Positions 60,652 to 64,000 of a DNA stretch of 64,000 nt are shown in pieces. Position numbers and translations under genes: made by a program. The stretch's first letter is position 1. The number at the start of each line of letters is the position of its first letter. The notes beneath the pieces were generated by a model that worked only from the letters and a program-made list of their open reading frames with translations, was not told where the DNA came from and ran no database searches. Origin of the DNA: Prevotella sp. UBA6994 (lineage in GTDB: Bacteria; Bacteroidota; Bacteroidia; Bacteroidales; Bacteroidaceae); the NCBI GenBank assembly GCA_002449845.1, contig DJXW01000014.1, forward strand, positions 9,622 to 73,621, written 5' to 3'.

Positions 60652-61743
60652 TTAATGTCTCTCTCTTCTCACGGTCACTCTTGCTGAACCGGAACTTGAC
60701 GAACTCTTTGAGCGTCTGTTAGAACTCTTCTTCACTGTCGTTCCTGAAGAATCACTATTCCTGCGAGTAGATTTCTTGCTCTTCTTCACCTTCACGTTAG
60801 CTTGCGCATTGGCGATGGAATCGAGTGAATCTGCCTTTTGCGGGTCGCCCCATATATGCTTCTCAAACTCTTTCAACTCTGCCTCAATGCGACGTTGTTC
60901 TTTCGACATGGCTGTTGAGTCGTTATTGCAATATTGTGCCAGCGTCTGTCCCAGCATATTGGTGGTCTTGTAAATCTTTCCACGATATTTGTTCATGGCG
61001 AAGAAGTCATCTACGCTCATCGTTGCGGCATTATTCAGATTGCTGGTCATGATGGTCTGCTTGGCAAGAAATGGTGCCAAGTCGTCATATTTTACCCAAA
61101 AGAGTGGATACTTGGCTGCGCCATCACCGAAATCATCTTCTCTCACCATGATGGGGCAGAGTGCTAACACCTTGGTATGGAAAGAAGAGGTGGCTTGGTC
61201 GTAATAGGCACTCTCTTTCAGATAATAGGCTGTTACTTCTTTCGATGGGATATCGCTGTCGTCTAAGTGTACTCCTCTGTTGGTACGCTCATAATATATA
61301 TGGTAATCATCGAGAAACTGCAACGGTTTAATTCTCGCAGAGTCTGTAAACACCTCGTTTCCATCCATTCTATATTCGTATGCTTTCACCATTCCACGCA
61401 TAATCAACCTGAACATATAGGTAAACAGATTCATTTGCGTGCCTACGGGCTCTGTGGGGTAATACAATCCTGCATTGGCATCTTCCGTGAGTACTATCTC
61501 CCGATAGATGTCGCGTCGCCACACCACGTCTTCCGACATGGTGGCTTGCGTAGGGAATGAAATCTGTGCACGTGTGGTGATGGTATTTGCATTCGACTTA
61601 TTCTGTTGGCTTGCCGCTTGTTGTTGTGTACGTCTGCGTTGCGGTTGTGCCATCATGCTCATCGGTAAGAAAGTGAGTACGTAAAAGAGCAATAATGCCT
61701 TTGCCGATACTCCAAACTTAGAATGACAAACTGACCTCTTCAT
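60652..61743 (-). CDS. gldN: Type IX secretion / gliding motility protein GldN (PorN)
   Basis: 363 residues from Met at 61743 (MKRSVCHSKFG), with a signal peptide ending MMA. The core (DVVWRRDIYREIVLTEDANAG, YYPTEPVGTQMNLFTYMFRL, YEYRMDGNEVFTDSARI, FWVKYDDLAPFLA, MLGQTLAQYC) is that of GldN/PorN, which forms the periplasmic ring with GldK under the outer membrane. The last 55 residues are an unusual Lys/Arg/Ser-rich tail (VKVKKSKKSTRRN, KKSSNRRSKSSSSS, ARVTVRRERH). The longer frame to 61791 overlaps nothing but lacks family residues. It lies 57 bp after gldM in the gldL-gldM-gldN order. Confidence 0.93.
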   Translation of the reverse strand: MKRSVCHSKFGVSAKALLLFYVLTFLPMSMMAQPQRRRTQQQAASQQNKSNANTITTRAQISFPTQATMSEDVVWRRDIYREIVLTEDANAGLYYPTEPVGTQMNLFTYMFRLIMRGMVKAYEYRMDGNEVFTDSARIKPLQFLDDYHIYYERTNRGVHLDDSDIPSKEVTAYYLKESAYYDQATSSFHTKVLALCPIMVREDDFGDGAAKYPLFWVKYDDLAPFLAKQTIMTSNLNNAATMSVDDFFAMNKYRGKIYKTTNMLGQTLAQYCNNDSTAMSKEQRRIEAELKEFEKHIWGDPQKADSLDSIANAQANVKVKKSKKSTRRNSDSSGTTVKKSSNRRSKSSSSSGSARVTVRRERH

Positions 61744-61800
61744 ATTTCTGTTTTTATTTAATTTTCGTTTTCCATCAACTCCTGTTGTCATTGAGTTGCA

Positions 61801-63354
61801 TTATTTCACGATAACTTCCATCGCTCCAGGCAATGTACGTGTGATACCGTCGGGACCGATGGCTTGAACGCCACGGATATAGAATCGACGACCACGTGAC
61901 AGCTTGCGGAACGAGTCTTTTTGTCTGCCAGAGAAATGGTTGCCGTCAGATGCGAGTGGTACTGCATTTCCCATGTTGTCGAAGAACACGGTTTCAAACG
62001 ATAACACCTTGAATGGGATGTCGAGCAATCCGTCATCTATGGCGGCACTCAACGTACTCATGCCCATCAATGAGGCTTTAGCTAAGCCACCACCTTTATA
62101 TCGGTCGTCACCGATAACCACGTATGGCGTTGGATCGGGCAACTTACGCACTTTAAATGTCACCTGTGCCATCTGCCTGCTCTTTCCCTTGTCGTTGGCA
62201 GTTACGGTAAACGTTACGTCTTTTCCAACTGCAGCTGGCACGGCTACATAATGACCGTCACCTTTGGCAGAAAGCGTTCCGCCACTCATCGATACCGAAA
62301 CGGCATTTTGTGGTACGCCTGGCACACTCACGCTCATGGGGTTACTGTATCCCGCATAGAGCACGTTCATCAAGTCGGCTGCCACGGTAGCTCCGCTTGG
62401 TGCAGGTATCACGCTGTACTTCTGCAAGAAGTCGCGACGGATGCTTTCGCCCGCTGCGTTGTGTGTCAGCAGATAGCCGCCAAACGAATGCTCGCCTACA
62501 CCACCTGCGGTAAACGAGTATTTGCCTGTGGTGTTGATGCGGTTGCCGTTGATATAGATTTCTGGTGTCTGCGTGGTATCTACTGCTGCCATCACGATAT
62601 TGGCAGAGAAGGTCTCGCCAGGGTAGAGGGTGGTCTTTTCGGGAATCACGAAAGCATCCAACTTGTTCACACGGATGTCTTTCACGTCGATGTTTGCCAC
62701 TAATGTATGCAGCACCTCACCTTCTGCATAGCGGATGTCGCTCTGCAATTTCGACAACAATGTCACTGCTGCTGCCACGGGCATGTCTTCAAACATGTAT
62801 TCCTGCCAGTTCTTACCCATCGTGTGGGCGGTCTTGGGCAGTTCCGTGGTCAGGTTGTTGGATATGATGTCTCGTTGTTGCTGGTCGGGAACCATCTTCA
62901 ATATACGTTCACGATATGAGTTGATGGCATTATACAATTGTCGTCCCTTACCCGTGCCTGGAGCCAGCATCACGAACGATGCAGCCTCTAAGTCTTCCTT
63001 GTTTCTGATATTGTGTATGTCAGCATTCTTCCCGTCGGCTTCCTTGACGATGGCTTCCTTCAACTCTTGGGCAAAGTTGTAGATAGAGTCACTCATCTGC
63101 CTCACTTGGCTGGCTTTCTCATACCAAGCCTTCACCTTCGAGGGGTTGAGTTTCATCTGCTCGTCAAAGTCCTTGTATATCGACGCATTCTCCTTCGATG
63201 AGTTGGTTGTCGTGCGGTTCAGGCTTTCTTCCACAACGGAGAATCCGTTGAGCACTTCCGTAGAGACGTTCAACGCAAGCATCGCCATCAGCACCACATA
63301 CATCAGGTTGATCATCTTCTGGCGAGGAGATACGGGTCTTTTCTTGATTGCCAT
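61801..63354 (-). CDS. gldM: Type IX secretion / gliding motility protein GldM (PorM)
   Basis: 517 residues. One N-terminal membrane helix (PRQKMINLMYVVLMAMLALNVS) is followed by a long periplasmic region with GldM features: AWYEKASQVRQMSDSIYNFA, GKNWQEYMFEDMPVAAAVTLLSKL, and Ig-like domains (VIPEKTTLYPGETFSANIVM, FTAGGVGEHSFGGYLL). Near the C-terminus it has PDPTPYVVIGDDRYKGG. GldM spans the periplasm and, with GldL, makes the proton-driven motor of type IX secretion. It starts 21 bp after gldL. Confidence 0.96.
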   Translation of the reverse strand: MAIKKRPVSPRQKMINLMYVVLMAMLALNVSTEVLNGFSVVEESLNRTTTNSSKENASIYKDFDEQMKLNPSKVKAWYEKASQVRQMSDSIYNFAQELKEAIVKEADGKNADIHNIRNKEDLEAASFVMLAPGTGKGRQLYNAINSYRERILKMVPDQQQRDIISNNLTTELPKTAHTMGKNWQEYMFEDMPVAAAVTLLSKLQSDIRYAEGEVLHTLVANIDVKDIRVNKLDAFVIPEKTTLYPGETFSANIVMAAVDTTQTPEIYINGNRINTTGKYSFTAGGVGEHSFGGYLLTHNAAGESIRRDFLQKYSVIPAPSGATVAADLMNVLYAGYSNPMSVSVPGVPQNAVSVSMSGGTLSAKGDGHYVAVPAAVGKDVTFTVTANDKGKSRQMAQVTFKVRKLPDPTPYVVIGDDRYKGGGLAKASLMGMSTLSAAIDDGLLDIPFKVLSFETVFFDNMGNAVPLASDGNHFSGRQKDSFRKLSRGRRFYIRGVQAIGPDGITRTLPGAMEVIVK

Positions 63355-63375
63355 ATTATATTGTTTTGTGGGATA

Positions 63376-64000
63376 TTATTGTGGAAGGTTGTCCTGTCCT
63401 CCAAGCCCATCTTGTGCGTTCATCTTATTCAGCCCGGTTCTTGGCATGTTCACGGTCATAGCCTCTATCATTCGGGCGTATATCTTATTCAGCTCGCCAA
63501 TCTGCTCTGCCATCTTCCTGCTTTGCTCGTTGATTTGGTCGATGGTACCGATTTGCTGACTGGCTCCCTTGAGTTGCATTTCATATACTTTGCAGATGCC
63601 GGTAAGTGTACGGTTGAGGTTCTCCATCTCCTCGCTGTCGCGGGTGAGTCGTTCACTTTGTTCTGAAACCTTACCCAACATCTCGGTCAGTTTCTTGAGC
63701 TCTTCCACATAGTTGCCTTGTGCCTCTGCCATATCGGGTGTAATGTCTTGGTTCTCTGAAATCCATGCTCCAGAACCGCCAATGACTGTACCGCCGATGT
63801 TTCCAGCACCACCGATACCGCCAATATTACCTGTACCTCCGATATTTCCCATTCCTCCGGCAACGGCAGCTGCTATGGCCTCACCGCTATCACCAGTTTC
63901 AGATGGTTGTATAGAGCCCATGCCGCTACCACCAGCATTGCCACCGCCGCCGATGATAATGGTACCGCCAATTCTTGAGTTCTCCGAGCTCTCTGAGTTC
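63376..64000 (-). CDS. gldL: Type IX secretion protein GldL, C-terminal part (5' end beyond window)
   Basis: 208 codons are visible; the N-terminal membrane helices lie off the right edge. The frame stays open to the edge, so the internal Met at 63921 is not the start. The conserved cytoplasmic helices are present: EAQGNYVEELKKLTEMLGKV, SEQSERLTRDSEEMENLNRTL, ICKVYEMQLKGASQQI and AEQIGELNKIYARMIEAMTVNMPRTGLNKMN. Ahead of them is an unusually long low-complexity linker: a Ser-Glu-X repeat (NSESSENS) at the edge, then Gly/Ile-rich repeats (GNIGG-type) and IIIGGGGNAGGSG. The relation to GldM and GldN fixes the identity. Confidence 0.9.
   Translation of the reverse strand, partial: NSESSENSRIGGTIIIGGGGNAGGSGMGSIQPSETGDSGEAIAAAVAGGMGNIGGTGNIGGIGGAGNIGGTVIGGSGAWISENQDITPDMAEAQGNYVEELKKLTEMLGKVSEQSERLTRDSEEMENLNRTLTGICKVYEMQLKGASQQIGTIDQINEQSRKMAEQIGELNKIYARMIEAMTVNMPRTGLNKMNAQDGLGGQDNLPQ
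63974..64000 (-). repeat. Nonamer repeat in gldL, running off the window edge
   Basis: The minus strand shows TCAGAGAGC and TCGGAGAAC, preceded by AAC and followed by TCA, coding Ser-Glu-Ser and Ser-Glu-Asn in the gldL frame. The total copy number is not visible. Confidence 0.8.

Overview
The window looks like chromosomal DNA of a gut or oral Bacteroidota, most likely Prevotella/Segatella. The evidence is a SusC/SusD pair, a type IX secretion gldLMN block, type III glutamine synthetase, numerous SPII lipoproteins, a propeller/AraC membrane regulator, and promoters of the Bacteroidota form (TTG/TTTG, about 20 bp, TAnnTTTG). I see no rRNA, tRNA, CRISPR array, transposase or prophage gene. Coding density is high, and no gene-free stretch is longer than about 300 bp.

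Layout. Bases 1-12.2 kb are a nitrogen-assimilation block: asnB (cut by the left edge) and amt on the minus strand, divergent from gltB-gltD-dapF and a type III glutamine synthetase. Bases 12.3-14.7 kb hold a divergent threonine-to-glycine pair (SDR threonine dehydrogenase and kbl). Bases 14.8-21.4 kb hold a SusC-SusD-lipoprotein operon whose SusC carries a C-terminal OmpA-like domain. Bases 21.5-28.5 kb hold a tandemly duplicated membrane-protein/propeller-lipoprotein pair in which both propellers carry a CxxCH haem motif. Bases 28.7-34.6 kb hold a 1799-residue GH43-GH128-dockerin protein and a small secreted dockerin protein. Bases 34.6-37.5 kb hold fucO, a guanine deaminase and a sugar aminotransferase. 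Bases 37.6-43.3 kb are a pectin/galactan set: GH53, a membrane AraC regulator and GH28. Bases 43.4-48.4 kb hold a DUF2442 protein, TrpB2, a sodium/solute symporter, trxB and gpx. Bases 48.6-53.1 kb hold two paired lipoproteins, convergent with a three-gene overlapping operon that starts with a sigma factor fused to a FecR-type periplasmic domain. Bases 53.3-56.2 kb are pta-ackA interrupted by a four-helix-bundle gene and repeats. Bases 56.4-59.8 kb hold a CE2-type esterase and priA. Bases 60-64 kb hold an outer-membrane barrel and gldN-gldM-gldL (gldL cut by the right edge).

The most unusual content is of three kinds. (1) Protein fusions: SusC with OmpA, ECF sigma factor with a transmembrane segment and DUF4974, and GH43 with GH128 and dockerin. 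(2) Short-period repeats. These include 7-bp tracts inside and between genes, 9-bp tracts that encode Ser-Glu-X in the same frame in three unrelated genes (gltD, the symporter and gldL), and a 74-bp tandem repeat that supplies the pta stop codon. (3) Intergenic arrays of 17-bp imperfect palindromes spaced at exactly 21 bp (two arrays) or 22 bp (one array). Their sequences differ but their geometry is the same. All identifications come from reading the sequence; no database search was run.
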